From Hsuehochloa calcarea (lineage: Eukaryota; Streptophyta; Magnoliopsida; Poales; Poaceae): 64,000 nt of DNA. The notes beneath the pieces are model-generated. The model was given only the letters and a program-made list of their open reading frames with translations, was not told the DNA's origin and did no database searches. The stretch is from the NCBI GenBank assembly GCA_036346395.1, contig CM070604.1, forward strand, positions 37,847,662 through 37,911,661. The letters are read 5' to 3'. Positions within the stretch are counted from its first letter, which is position 1, and each line of letters begins with the position of its first letter. Positions 11,253 through 23,859 of the stretch are shown here, piece after piece. A program made the position numbers and the translations under genes.

Positions 11253-11640
11253 TATGCAAAAGAGAAAAGTATGTGCATTTGTGGTATTTGCATTGCATGA
11301 TAATGATAGTTGAATTATTGAGTTATTATTCTGGATGAATGATTGGGATAAAAGTAAAGTTTATTTATAAGATTTGTTCTATTGTCTTAATTGTACTTTG
11401 TTGAGTCCTGAACTCACGCTCAAGTATTTATGTTTTTTTTAGGAAAGCATCCAACAGAGAATTATTATTTTTGCCTTGGTTTTGGAGTTAATTTGCCTGA
11501 TTGCTTCTGGAATTGTAGACCTGTAGCACACGGGATTCAGTTGAGGTCTCGTGGAGAGTTATTTTTTAGACTACAGATACAATATTTCTTGTACAATGAT
11601 GATTGATGAAATGTATTGGGTTAGAGCCCTTATGTAAACT

Positions 11641-13969
11641 ACGGTACATGAAGAGATGGTAAGAGCTAGACATTGGTATCGATTTCTTTTTAGTACAATA
11701 ATTAAAGCTCTTGTTTCATGGTTATAACCCTTGGTTCTAGAATTAACTTACCTGATTACATATTCAGAAATTTATATCCCTTAGATTGCGGACATTGCTA
11801 CTTATGTGTGTAGATTTTGTTTTGGCACTTGCTATGTGTGTAAGATAAAAAAACATATTTATTGTATGGTTTATGATCACGTTTGATGATATATACGTTG
11901 TAATGTACGGACAACTCGTTAGTTATACGTACATATGTCACCCTTTACGGCTACTACTTCACGGTTAAACAATTCGCTCTCATCTCTCTTCACACACGCG
12001 CGCGCAAGCTCGTAGTGAATAGACATGTAATATTTGATGGTTAAACAATTCGCTCTCACCAGATCAGATCGTGCATGTACTGTCACGCTAGCCATCAAAG
12101 GGATGAGCCGTGTGCCCGCGTGTCTAATGCACAATTTTCAGCCTTCTCTGTATATCTCAGTAAGTATCACTCGCCGCCTTTCTTACGGTCACGGATCGAC
12201 CTCTCGACTAGGCCTCCGTATGCCCGTACATCCATATCTACTTATCCTCTCCTGCGTGTCGACTGTCGAGTCGAGTCGATCCAATCCAAAGCATCCCAAC
12301 CGAATGCAGTGCGCGCGCGTAAGCGTGGGCCCCCGCACGCTCGCCCACAACGCGGAGCGACGCGCTATTATTGTCCTCTCTGCGATGCGATGCGCTGCGT
12401 GCGTGACGGAGTGGGGGTTCCAACGGCGACGGGGCGATCGTGTTCCAACGGCCGGCGGATTCGCTGTCCGGCCGGGGTCGCCGGCTTTGGGGGGCACGAT
12501 TTGACGCCGGAAGATGGGAGCTGCCGGACAGACACGATTCCCTTGCCTGTCTCCGAAGAAACGCATGGCGAAGAGATTCCCTGGCGTTATTTCGCTGCAA
12601 AATTTCTCTGAAAGCAATCAACTGAAATGCAGTATTAACTCTCTGAAAAGAAAAAGGCACTATAACTATACTACAACATGTACTAAATGTTCGTCTTTTG
12701 ATGTAATCAGTGTGCAACATCACTCCATGAAAACCCCATGCCGTGTTTGTATTGTACTAATCAGATTTGGATGGTGTATGTCAAACTCGAATGCTATTTA
12801 ATCATGTTAGAGAAAACCTTATCGAATTACCGTTACGGTCATACTGCATGCATATTTTCAGCCCAAATCACCATTGACAACAGAGGTTTTCTGCACGAAG
12901 ACACGGCTCTAATCTTCATGATCTGGCCAATCAGACTTCAGACTAGTACGTACGAACTCTTGCAAGTTCAGACATGTATTCTTTGGCTTCAAAGGTGACG
13001 GTTTTTTCTTCAAAAGCAACAGTGGAATCAAACGGCAATCTCCTTTCTCTGTGACCTTGACGCTCTTTGCAAGTTCTTTGGTTCGTTCCTGCGTTGGAGA
13101 TCTAAAGTTTGCGCGAGTTAAGATTTTCTGCACTCAAAACGCGACGGTCTTGTAGCTCGGCCACGCAGGCCTATGTGTTAAAGATGGAGTGGATAGGGCT
13201 TAAGGTAAGGTGAGAAATGATGTTAGTGGTGTTTGGAATCGTTGGTCGAATCCTCTTAACTTGACCTCCTCCCATGAGCTAAAGGAAACCTCACTCTGAT
13301 GTGGTTGCGCAGCTATTTTCCTTTGGTAGCTCCAAGTAACTAAATTATGTTCAACAAATGCTATTAAAACTAGTTTTTTCTCATGTTTCGTAGTAAATTT
13401 GCAAACCCATGCCAAAATTTATGGACCCGCCACTGGGCCGACCGAGGAACACCGACTCACCGAGGGAGCACAGGAGAGGTGGGAAAAAAAAGTTCATTTC
13501 GTTCCGGTTCGGGTCGTTAGTTCGGTTCTAAAAATATTTTTAAATTATAAATAAAATAATATTAAATTAGACTGTATCAATTAAAAAAAACTCGGTAAGA
13601 CGAGTATCTGACTCAATATCCACCCTGAACCAGTAAACCACACTCATTTTCGGTGAAAATGTCAGTGCATGATTTCTGTACATGTCACTATCTGTAAGCT
13701 TATGATGTTACTCGGTTATTATCTCTTGTATACATCTTGACAGCTCTTCCACAAGTGTAACTTGTGAACGAAGGGCGTTTGTCAGTTTCTGAAGACAACG
13801 AGATATCTTGCTGCTCTGCTGTGTCCGGTTGATTAGAAATGCAGAGCTCAATATCAGCATTAGTCCTTGAATTAGTAGGTAGTACACATAGGTACATCAT
13901 TGAATCTCAAATACATATCTAGCAAACGTGAAGCTATTGCCTAACATTAAATAATATGTAAATAGGTCG
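11641..13969. other. No supported gene; includes a short direct repeat and a CpG-rich patch
   Basis: After the LTR B remnant the DNA is AT-rich to about 11940. GGTTAAACAATTCGCTCTCA occurs at 11962-11981 and again at 12038-12057, a perfect 20-bp direct repeat 76 bp apart. From 12090 to 12620 the DNA is CpG-rich with long open frames on both strands, none with a recognisable domain. These frames are best explained by base composition. 12620-13969 is AT-rich without a recognisable feature. Confidence 0.45.
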
Positions 13970-15785
13970 TACGGTCATTTGACTAAACATGGGCGTACCA
14001 GACCAAGTACCTTAAATATCGACTGGGACTCTTAGGATACGCTCACAGAATCGATTGGGGCTCGCGATTTAGTTCTTAGTCTCCTCGATTTTCAGTCTTG
14101 TCGAACACGATCAAGCGCCCGCCCCGTAGAGCCTTCTTCCTTTTCACTCACTGAATGATAATAACGAACAAGAGAGTATACAACCATACTCCGTAAGCCA
14201 ACACATAGAATACAATTATAATACATACAAGACTGATCAAAATAAAGACTTGAGGTTCTTTTATTTGCATAAAGCCATAACTGAAATAGATTCAGTAGTA
14301 AACAAGTCCTAAGACCTAGCATTTCGAATAAACCCATTTTAATGAAATTGAGTAGTGTTGTATAATACTAGCGAATGTTCCATCCACATGCTAGCGGAAA
14401 ATAGTTTCCGAAGGTTCCATCCACCCATGAGTAGATAACGGTTCCATTCACCCCATGCTATAAAATTTTCAGAACTACCTCCACCTGACATTTTCAAGGC
14501 TACATCCACCTGACATTTCTATCTCACCCATAAATGGTTTTTATAAAACATAGATTAATCAAGCAAGTTCTCGTGCATCACCCATGACCGTGGGCACAAC
14601 TGTCCAAGCAATTTTTACTCTGTAGAGGTTGTACAATTTTACCTATAAGATATGATCAACTTATAATGTCAGTCATGACATGATTCCTTAGGCATGCGGC
14701 TAAGACGATCATAACAAGATCTTTACAAAAACTCGCCATAATACTACGTCTACACCATCCAATGGCTCGATCTTCAGGCGTGTGAACAACATTAACTCCA
14801 AAGAAACCACCGTTGAGGGAGCAGATAGATCCTGACTTAGTACCATCATAATGCTCTAGGCGTGTGTATACAATGATGTGCCCTCCTACAGTCCAGGTCC
14901 AACAATCTGACCCAAACTGCCTACAATATGACAATAGCATCACGACTCGCTAAATTAGTTGGCCAGGTCATTATAGACTTATGGTTGCACTATTAGTGCT
15001 CCGGAGGTAATCACAAGATTTGGTCCTTAATTGACTCGGGCGGAATTACCACATCACCAACTCTCGTGCTACCTCCGTGTCGGGACCCAAAAATGCAATT
15101 CTGGACCCTCTATGTATTCTGCACTAGTCCAGTATCACGCTAGTGCACACAGTGTCAACATAGATGAATATGGATCCACACAAGACGATTAATATAATAA
15201 ACGACTAATTTGAATAGCAAATAATGATTTTGACCTTATGGTCGAGTTTACATTTATCAAGCCATGCAGGGCTGACAATAGATAAAATAGCAGCAGCGGA
15301 ATGAAAATAAACTCCAGCGGAATCCCATCAATTCACCATAGGCAACTGAACTGGGATCAAGACGCTAACGATCGACACCTTCGTAGAACTCCTCCTCGAA
15401 TGCAGGCGAAGACTCCTCTACTTCTATTGATTGTTTGAAGCAAGAATGAGTACACAACCGTACTTGCAAGTCATACCACAGAATGTAATTTATAAATGAT
15501 GGCTTATTCAAAAGGAATGACTTCTGTGGTTCTTTTTGCAGAAATGCAACATTTGCAATTGAATATGAATAATAGATTGAAAGCATAATTCAAAACAAAT
15601 AAGATAATATTAATTTATCATTTGATTTCACAAAGACACACAGTCTAAACAAGTTATTCACACAGCTGCATAAGTTATGTGTGGATATCGTGAGGATATG
15701 TGCACGATCTCAGAATGATGAGTCAATTGGCAATGACTTTGTTGGTTTGCAAAATCTCGCATTTTCGGGGTTTGCTTCAAGCTGT

Positions 15786-16115
15786 CAGACCACAGGCGGT
15801 CTGACCGGTGGTGTGGGGCGGTCAGACCGCCCGTGGAGAGGTCCGACCGGCCATGGTGGCCGGTCCGACCGTGCAGGTTGAAAAGTGGCTTTGGAGCTAA
15901 GCCAAAAATAGGTTGTGCAGCAGTGAGGGAGTCTCTGGATGTGGTTGCATCATTTTGGAGCTCCCAACAAAGTTCTATTGAGTTGAAAATTTCAGAAGGT
16001 TTCGGATTTTCAAGCTGGAATTTTGGCTAAGTCTTTTTTACCGTTCCGACCGCCGTTGTGGGAGCGGTCCGACCGGCCTGAAATCGGTCGGACCGGCCTT
16101 GTGGGGCAGTCATAC
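15786..16115. repeat. GGTC/GACC palindrome cluster in the solo LTR (left part)
   Basis: Repeated GGTCAGACCG, GGTCCGACCG, GGCCGGTCCGACCG and CGGTCGGACCGGCC words occur in two groups, 15786-15880 and 16040-16115. Further copies lie at 28228-28372 on the other side of the copia insertion. Each word is near-palindromic. Confidence 0.85.
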
Positions 16116-16629
16116 CGGTATTGACTTGGAGGTTAGCCAAGTTTGCATTGATGTGTTTTGATTGTGTTTTATGTATGGTTGTCAATGCTTTATTGATGTA
16201 TATTGCATTGCGGAACTAACGTGGGTCAAGTTGTGAAGAACTTGTTCCCGGAAACGGTTTGTTTGTCTATTGCTGTGCAGGTGGCTTGCAGGTCAACGAC
16301 GTCAACGGTGAGTGGATCGGGACTAAGCTTGGAGAGCTGAGGTCCAGAACGATCATGGATACCGGGTGAGGTCATGTGACACAAGCATGGTGCAGAATGG
16401 ACAAGATGGATCGAACGGGTTGTTCGGTGCAGCTGGTTGGATCAGGCGGTACGGAAGTCGGTACGAGTCTCTGGGAGGTTCCGATGGGATTCGGACAAGA
16501 GAGGCTTGGCGACGTGATGAGAACCGCTGATCAACCTACACGTGGTGAAGCAGGCGATTGCTTCAATGGTTATGTTGAGTGTGGGTCCCATGTGTGAGTG
16601 GGTCCCAAAAGTGAAACCCTAGTCCTCTC

Positions 16630-16638
16630 CTATAAATA
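16630..16638 (+). promoter_or_regulatory. LTR TATA box
   Basis: CTATAAATAG lies about 1 kb into the solo LTR, in the position expected for the U3/R promoter. The copia 1 insertion about 55 bp downstream separates this promoter from its natural R/U5. Confidence 0.65.
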
Positions 16639-16689
16639 GAAGGGGGGAGATGTAAAACCCTCTTGAAGCTTCCATTTTGGTTTTCCTTA

Positions 16690-18320
16690 TGAAGGACCGA
16701 AATGGCAACAGAGGGGGGGTGAATGGTGCCTAAAAATTTAATACTCCCCTTCACTGTATTTAAAACCAGCCTACCAAGATCTCTGAAGATCTAAAGAAAG
16801 TAAATGAAGCAAGATCAAATAACAAAAACAAGTTTCAGTCGTTCTTCCGAAATCGGAAGTTCGGGCGAGATTGCGGAAGTTCCGCTATGTAGTTCCATGT
16901 GTATATTGCGGAAGTTCCGCAGCTTGCGGAACTTCCGCTGCATAAAATCGGAAGCTCCGATTATCCTGACCAAAGAACAGAACGCTCGGGTTTTTGCCCA
17001 AAAATCCAAACTACTTAATCTTGAATGCTCTTCTCAGGTCAAGTTTTACAAGACATCATCCTAAACACCATCTTGACCTTATGGAGAAGAATCGCAACCA
17101 AAGATTCAATAATCGAACCAAAAACGGATTTCTTGAAGAAGGGGCAAGAAAGACCAAAACCAAAGATAAGCGAGATTCTCAGATCCTTAGAGCATGAAAC
17201 TTTGAGGAAGTAATAGCAATACCAAAACGATTCTAGATATGAAGTTTCATGCTATCTTGTAAAACCAATCAAAAGATATGCCAAAACCCTAGATATTCAA
17301 CATGAACAGAGAGAGAGAGAGAGTTGCAAAATCAAGTAATCAAAACCTCAGATTTCATTGGATTGAAATATGGATTACAGAGGTAACACAAAGAGGAATG
17401 ATTACAATAGGTTTCAGTTCATCAACTCCACAAACTCAAAAAGCAAAACACACCCTTTTGGTGGAGCTAACCCTAATTTTCTCTCTCAAAGTCTAACCCT
17501 AACCCCAGGGTTCTCCCCTATTTATAGCCTCTGCTAATGGGCCTCAAACCCATTAAGCCCGCTAAACCCGAACGGAACCGCCTCCACTTTTGCCGCTTTG
17601 CGAAAAGACCCTTTCGCCCCTTGCGCACCTTCCGAAGCCTCCGTAGACCCTTGTTGTGCACGACTCCGCAACCGCTTCAAGATTCACGCCGTCTTCGACA
17701 CATCCCGACCGTTCTGACCTCAACGCCTCCTGCGCCTAGTCCGGTACACGTGTCTCGCCACGACTCCATCTTGATGCCCTGCAGTCAACACAGACAAAAA
17801 CACATCACATAGCATTGCACAATATCATAGCATCAATATTTGTATAAGACTCAAACTCATACAAAATCAAAATCACAATTTAACCTTCTCTCGCATTACG
17901 GACACAATCGGAAGTTCGCGACTTACCACAGCGAAGTTCCGATTTCGAACATCCGCACTTGTCGAATTATCGGAAGTTCCGTGCTTACATCTGCGGAACT
18001 TCCGATCTTCTAACATCCGCACGCCTAAAAATTCTATTCGATTTTCGTCTCGTGAGGAATCTCAATACCAAGATATCGGACACTCCGCTACCCTATGTGC
18101 GGAAGTTCCAATTCTCTTCACCAAACCAAAACCTGTAAATCGGAAGTTCCTTTTCCAACACCGTAGTTCCGATTAATCGAACTTCGCTCCATACACAGTG
18201 TAGTTCCGATTTCCTGACTCACTCGAAATAGTCCAAACCAAAACCTCAACTCTCAATCTAATCAACACACTTGTCAAATACTCATCACTCAGAGTGGAGG
18301 ACCTCTCACATGGTCTCTCA
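16690..18320 (-). repeat. Copia 1 LTR (3' LTR in minus sense)
   Basis: 1631 bp, bounded by TG...CA. It contains two clusters of GGAAGTTCCG/CGGAACTTCCG palindromes (16845-16965 and 17915-18210), a (GA)n run near 17309-17325, and an antisense TATA box CTATTTATAG at 17518-17527. Confidence 0.95.
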
Positions 18321-18337
18321 ATCTCCCCCTTGATGAG
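18321..18337 (-). promoter_or_regulatory. Copia 1 polypurine tract
   Basis: On the minus strand this reads CATCAAGGGGGAGAT directly before the 3' LTR. It is the primer site for plus-strand DNA synthesis. Confidence 0.8.
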
Positions 18338-20104
18338 TATATTGACAATTACCGAAAAAGCATAAGATGAGTTTGAGATTACAGTCAACCAGGGTCTAAA
18401 CAAGAGTAATTAAGCACAAGACCAAGTTGACACAAAGAAAAAGACTTGAGATGAGATGAAAGAGCAATTTTCGCACAAAACTCAAGGCTTTTCTTCAGAA
18501 GCTTTTTCTCACAATCATTCTCCCCCTTTGGCAATAAAATCATCAATATGTAGAAAAGGGAGGAAAAGATGTTCATTTTAAGCATTAGGAGCCATGTAGA
18601 TTATCCAAAATGACTATTAGAGTATTACACCAAGCCATAACACGTAAGAATGCTATCAAGATCATGACAATCGATGTATAGAAGAGCTAAGACAGAAAGT
18701 CCATAATCGATTAATGATCCAGCTTCTTTAGCAGTCAAATAAGTCAAGATTGAAGTCTAGCTAAAGATATCCAAGGATGATGCAAGCCATGTCAAATAAT
18801 CTAAGTTGAACCAAGAAGACTCATCTTGAGCAGTTTAGAGTGCTACCATTGAAGAAGGACTCATTTTATCCAGACTTGGTCTCTTTAGAGATAAGCAATT
18901 TTAGCACATTTTTCTTTTTCTGAAGACTTTTTATGGTTTTATCTCAGTAAAGCAAGCTCTGGACTAGGTGCCATCCACAACTGCCTCCTAAGCTTCAACC
19001 ATTTTTTTTATTTTAAAACATGTGCTAGATCTCAAGCCTTATGCGACCACTCCAAGCAATGAGACTTAAGGAGGTGATCTTAGGTCATCCAAGGCTCCCC
19101 GAGTTCATGCCTAGTGCAATGGCAAGCCGTCTCATGAGAAAGATTTGGTGAGATCAGTTTTTTCGCACAAAAGAGATCATTTTTGCTTTTGAAGTTTTTA
19201 GACCAGTGATTAGAGATAAGTCATGTTTCTTAACAAACTGACATAGCTTACTCAAAAGTTCAAAAGAGATTCAGGACTCAACTCAGCCTACTTGACATGG
19301 CGAAAATCATAAAAGGATAGTTTTAACAAGACTAGTCTCAAGAGCTATCATGACAAGATTTTAATTCAAGTTTAGCATTTTTAAATACCTTAGCATGGCA
19401 AAGACTAAACTACACATAAAAAGTCATGATAGATCTAGCAGTTTAGCATAAATCATGGCAAGATGCAAAAAGCAAAAACAGATCATAAGGGATAATAAAC
19501 AAGGCTCCATTTGATTATTATGCAATGCTTGATGAAATACACAAAAATCCAGATTCCCTTCAGAATGAGATGCATCTTTTAATTCAGGTTGAGTTATGAC
19601 ACAATTAAGAATATGGAATAACCAAGAATAACTCCCCCTGAACCAAAGGAACAAAAACGAGAATCTGATAAGTAAAACAGAAAAGGCAGTCCTTTAGAGC
19701 ATAGAAAAGATATAGAGAAAACTATCGCTCAGACAGGTTCTTATCTACCCCATATGATTCTAGGACTATCAGCTGATCAACTCTTACACTAAGGAGCAAA
19801 CACTGTCCCTGTCTACCCAAGGGTGGCCCGACCCCTGCTAGAACCTATAAGAAGTGAGTAAGCTCTACTTAGAGAAGGAAGAACCACTAATAAGCGAGAT
19901 CCTAGAAGCACAAGACAAAAAGTAGCAGTCAAAGCAATTTGGCAAGAGAACCATTCTAACCTATGCTGGAAGGACTTCGACCCAAAATATTAAAAGAAAT
20001 GCAACCAGAAAGGAGTAAGCGTATAATATGATATAATATAATATAATATAATACAGTAGTAGCACAAAGCTCCCCTCACAAAGAATCGTAAGGACAAACC
20101 ACCC
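18338..20104 (-). other. Copia 1 3' noncoding region
   Basis: About 1.8 kb between the pol end and the PPT. It is AT-rich on the minus strand with only short meaningless frames and contains (ATATA)n at 20031-20052. Long noncoding segments here are usual in the Sire-like group. No envelope-like frame is visible. Confidence 0.6.
20031..20052. repeat. (ATATA)n microsatellite
   Basis: Four to five near-perfect ATATA units in the copia 1 3' noncoding region. Confidence 0.85.
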
Positions 20105-21420
20105 CAAGCTCTCCCAGAGTGAAAACCGAGAGTCATCCGGAGGCTTAGTGAAGATATCACCAACCGGTGCTCACTCTCCTGGCAAACCGGAGCACAATGT
20201 CACCCTTCTCTACATGGTCTCTAAGAAAGTGATATCTCGATATCAATATGCTTGGTCCGAGAATGTTGCCTTTGGGTTCTTGGCAATGCAAATCGCAGAC
20301 GTGTTATCACGGAAGAGTGGAACGCAATCGATAGATAGCCCGAAATCCTGCAGGTCGAGACCATCCAAAGCACTTGATCGCGAATCGGGCAGAACAGCGT
20401 TTCGGCCTCTGCGCAGCGGATCGCGCAACACCGGATTGCTTCCTCGGCGACCGAGAGACGAGAGAAGTGCCAATGAATTGGCAAGTGCGGAAGTGCTCTT
20501 CCTATCTATCCTACACCAAGAAAAGTCGCATCGGAGAAGGCTCTAAGAGATAGACAAGAAGAGGAAGAGTACCGATACCATAGTCAATGGTAGCTCGAAG
20601 GTACCGAAGATGCGCTTCACCGCTGATGGTGAGATACGCGAGGAGAAGCTCAAATCGAGCACAAAGACACACGAAAAATGTATGTCCGGTCTCGAGGCCG
20701 TGAGGTACAAGAGAGAGCCAATCATGCTCTGAACTCCTTTTGGTCAACAGTTCGCCGTCTTCATCCGGATCCAGAGCACCAGAGATGCCATCGGAGTTGA
20801 TCTTGGCTTTCCATCATTCATGTCGAAACGCTTCAGAGGTCTCGAGTGTATTTGCCTTGATGAAGAAAGGTACCCTCCGAGTCTGCTTGATTTGGAAGCC
20901 AAGGAAGAAGCTCAACTCGCCCATCATGCTCATTTCAAACTCCGAGCTCATGACATCGGAAAACTGGGAAACGAGCATGCGAGGAGCCGCCAAAGATAAT
21001 GTCATCCACATAGATCCGACGAGCGTAAGATCGGTGCCAAGACGGCGAATGAACAAGGTCTTGTCAATTTTACCCATCTCAAAACCATGGCTCGTGAGAT
21101 AGGACTTAAGCCTTTCATACCAAGCTCGGAGCTGCTTGAGTCCATACAAAGCTTTGGAAAGCTCAGAGACATGGTTAGGGTATTTGGGGTTCTCGAAACC
21201 GTGAGGTCAGTCGACATAGACTTCTTCCTCAATAAGGCCATTGAGGAAGGCACTCTTGACATCCATCTGTAAAGCTTGAAACCCTTAGAAGTCGCAAAGG
21301 CAAGCGGATTCTAATGGCTTCAAGTCTAGCTACAGGGCAAAGGTCTCTTCAAATCTAGACCCTCAACTTGAGAGTACCCACAGAGCTACCAAATCCTAGC
21401 CTTGTTTGAATGACTAACCC
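20105..21420 (-). pseudogene. Copia 1 pol: reverse transcriptase and RNase H part
   Basis: Role: copies element RNA into DNA and removes the RNA strand. Seen on the minus strand: MYGLKQLRAWYERL at 21149 downward, a shifted YVDD-type region (around 20995-21020), FSDVMSSEFEMSMMGELSFF (about 20900-20960), and the RNase H segment DNTSAICIAKNPKATFSDQA at 20250-20310 followed by a KHIDIEISLS-like end. Frames change repeatedly through indels of one to a few bases, often in CCG-rich codons. If these are real the gene is dead; if they are consensus errors the gene may be intact. No single frame spans the domain. Confidence 0.88.
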
Positions 21421-22790
21421 ATCTTCACTTTGCTTGTTCTTGAACACCCATTTGGTCCCAATGATATTGTGACCTTGAGGGGCTCAACAAGGGACCGACC
21501 TTGTTCCTTTCAAAGTTTTCCAATTCCTCGTGCATGGCGTTAGTCCATGACTCATCGAAAGAGCATGACAAACGTCTTTGGGCTCAAATGAGGCAACAAA
21601 GCGAGAATGGAGACAGAATAGAGACATGCCGCTTTTGAGCGAGTGACTCGCTCAAAGAGATCTCCAATTATCTGCTCTGAAGGATGGTCCTTTGAATGTG
21701 TCTTGGAGGTCCAGGTGAGATGAAGAAGTGGCCTCTACCTCATTAGCGAGCGAGATAGGGACAGAGCCACTAGCTTCGAAGAAGCGAAGGTAAGGGCCGA
21801 TCTCCTCGAGGTGCAAGTGGAAGAAGGCACCTCAAGAGGAAGAGAAGGAAGCTGGATCGGGTAAACAACCTCATCTCCATCCTCCTCATCGTCCACAAAG
21901 ATGGACTCGCATCGCTCTAAAGAACACGAGATATCGGCCTAGTCCTCGGTGGCCTCATCGAAGGTCACCTCACTGAGTTTCTAACAATTTACTAGACTCG
22001 CAGCCTGGACTCTATAGGCACGAGAAGAAGTCGAGTAACCCGTAAAGATCCCATCACAAGATCGTGACTCGAACTTATCTAGGTTCCCGGACTTGAAATA
22101 AAACACTTGCAACCAAACACACGAAAATGCGAGACGCTGGGTTTTCGCCCATATCTCAACTCATAAGAAGTGCGATGCAAGAGTGCCCAAGAAAAACTCA
22201 TAGAAACATGACAAGCGGTAGCAATTGCCTCACCCAAAACTTCCTAGGTGTAGAGTACTCATCAAGCATCGTCCGCCATCTCGACCAAGGTACGGTTCTT
22301 CCTCTCCACAACGCCATTTTGTTGGGGGCGTATGGAGACAGAACGGTGCTCTACACTGTCTCACCACAAAACTCTCAAAGTAGGAATTCTTGAACTCGGT
22401 GCCATTATCGGTCGAATTGCTCGTAATGCACCGGGAGCTCAACAGAAAGCCTACTAAAAGACCACAAAAAGAGTAAACGTCTCATCCTTCGAGGCTAAGA
22501 AGAACACCCAAGAATACCTCGAGAAGTCATCGACCACGACAAGTACGCACCACTTCCTCCCATCGATCGCACTCTAGCCGGTCCCTCGTGTCCATATGGA
22601 GCGATTGACACAGTGCATCTGTCATAGTCATCAGATGGCGGAGGATGTGAAGCGGCAACCATTTTGCCGTCTTGGCAAGGAGCACAAACAAGATCCTTGA
22701 CCATTTTGAGTTTCGCAAACCACGAATGAGATCGTGGCCGCTAACTCGGTCGATGATCAAATCCTATATGACCAAGTCTCCTATGCCGAA
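21421..22790 (-). pseudogene. Copia 1 pol: integrase part
   Basis: Role: inserts the cDNA into the genome. Seen on the minus strand: a zinc-binding and linker region with VKDLVCAPCQDGKMVAASH at 22640-22704, RSMGGSGAYLSWSMTSRG (22520-22570) in the catalytic core, and DNGTEFKNSYFESFV at 22350-22410, the second catalytic Asp and its context, then HTPPTKW from the region before the catalytic Glu. Frames shift between these blocks. The C-terminal part toward 21421 is recognisable only in pieces. Confidence 0.82.
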
Positions 22791-23720
22791 AGTCAAATCA
22801 CGGGATTGAAGCAATTAAACATCGGAGAGGATCACGGAAGATCCGAAAAATCAGCACGAAAGATCCTCCCATATCGAAATCCCGCAAACTAGACTACCCA
22901 AGAATCAAGAATTTTGCAATTGTTTTCTTAAAGCTCACCTCGAAACCGTCATCAGTAAGTGAGAGATCGGCGATTATCTGCAGCTTACTTACTAAGGCAA
23001 CATCTTTTAAAATAAAAGAATCATTAATGCTCACAAGACCTTTAGCGATGACGCGCCCAAATGAAGCATCTCCAAGGTGATCGTCTCATCACCGGGCGCG
23101 GGCTAGGAAGAAAACCAACGAGACTCACCACCATATGACGTGAACAACCGAGTCCACAATCCGGACCTTTCCTTCCCAAACCGGCGACCGAGTCAAGCAG
23201 AGTAAAGTCTCGATCTTGGGGTGAATCAACGAGATTTTGGCACCCAATCTTGAGTAACACGGCGAGCAGATGAAGTAGTCAAGCAAGACCGACCTCTATC
23301 TACCCTACGCTCTCGTCACTCAACAAGTCAAAGATCTCGACTGTTCTTTGGATCCGATCGCTATGGAAGAGCGAGTCGAAGTGCGATAACATCTTGATCT
23401 CACCGCGTAGCTATCTCGAAAGGAAAACGAGATCTACCCTCGTGACGGCGGAGATACGACCAAAGGGAGCATGAGGACGAAACTCGAAAACTCGGAAAAA
23501 CCAAGTCCTCGATCTTGCCCAAAATCATCGATGGAACAAACCTAGACCTCGTGTTGGTCTTAGGTGCACTCAAGATCCGGGTGACCACTCGAATGTGCCT
23601 AAGAGACTCAACATGGTCTCTACGCGATCTTGGCGCTGAAGCAATGATCAACTAAATGTCCATCTTTACGGCGGAAGGTGCAATGATACCGCCTTACGAG
23701 GGCGAAAGCTGCAGTGGAAT
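22791..23720 (-). pseudogene. Copia 1 pol N-part: second zinc knuckle and aspartic protease
   Basis: On the minus strand KDGHLVDHC (about 23640-23680) is the later half of a CX2CX4HX4C knuckle, followed by an Arg-rich linker RRDHVE. The protease active-site region reads GLWTR/IVDS then CSRHM at 23110-23165: one G is missing from the DSG codon context, which shifts the frame after the catalytic Asp. The matching motif in copia 2 (63047-63075) is intact. The protease would process Gag-Pol. Confidence 0.78.
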
Positions 23721-23859
23721 CACCTTCTCGTCGAAATCCTTTGAACAAAACCCACGACTTAAAATTGACTTTCTCGATCCCGGCTTAGTTTTGATCACAC
23801 AGTGCTATGGTTTTGAGCACGACAGTGGATGCTTCCTCATATCCTCCCGGATATCATAT

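Larger units (their letters stand above)
2960..11640 (+). mobile_element. Gypsy LTR fragment, family B (copy 1), interrupted by CACTA
   Basis: The left part (about 2960-3977) and right part (11256 to about 11640) together follow the same order as the better preserved LTR at 46496-48589. The left part shares the AGGCAAGTACA block (about 3578) and the CGGTATAT block at 3970-3977. The right part resumes exactly with TATGCAAAAGAG and then the 'ACTCACGCTC...TTTTTTTAGG' block matching 48147-48180. The LTR start and end are not preserved. The join across the CACTA insertion is precise, so the LTR was the target. Outer limits are approximate. Confidence 0.7.

Noticed and set aside
12034..12723. Several overlapping frames of 140-180 codons
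   Set aside because: All frames of a CpG-rich patch are open on both strands; none has a motif or a convincing start or splice context.
18338..20104. Envelope-like gene in copia 1
   Set aside because: Sire-like elements can carry one, but no frame longer than 80 codons and no membrane or coiled-coil signature was seen here.
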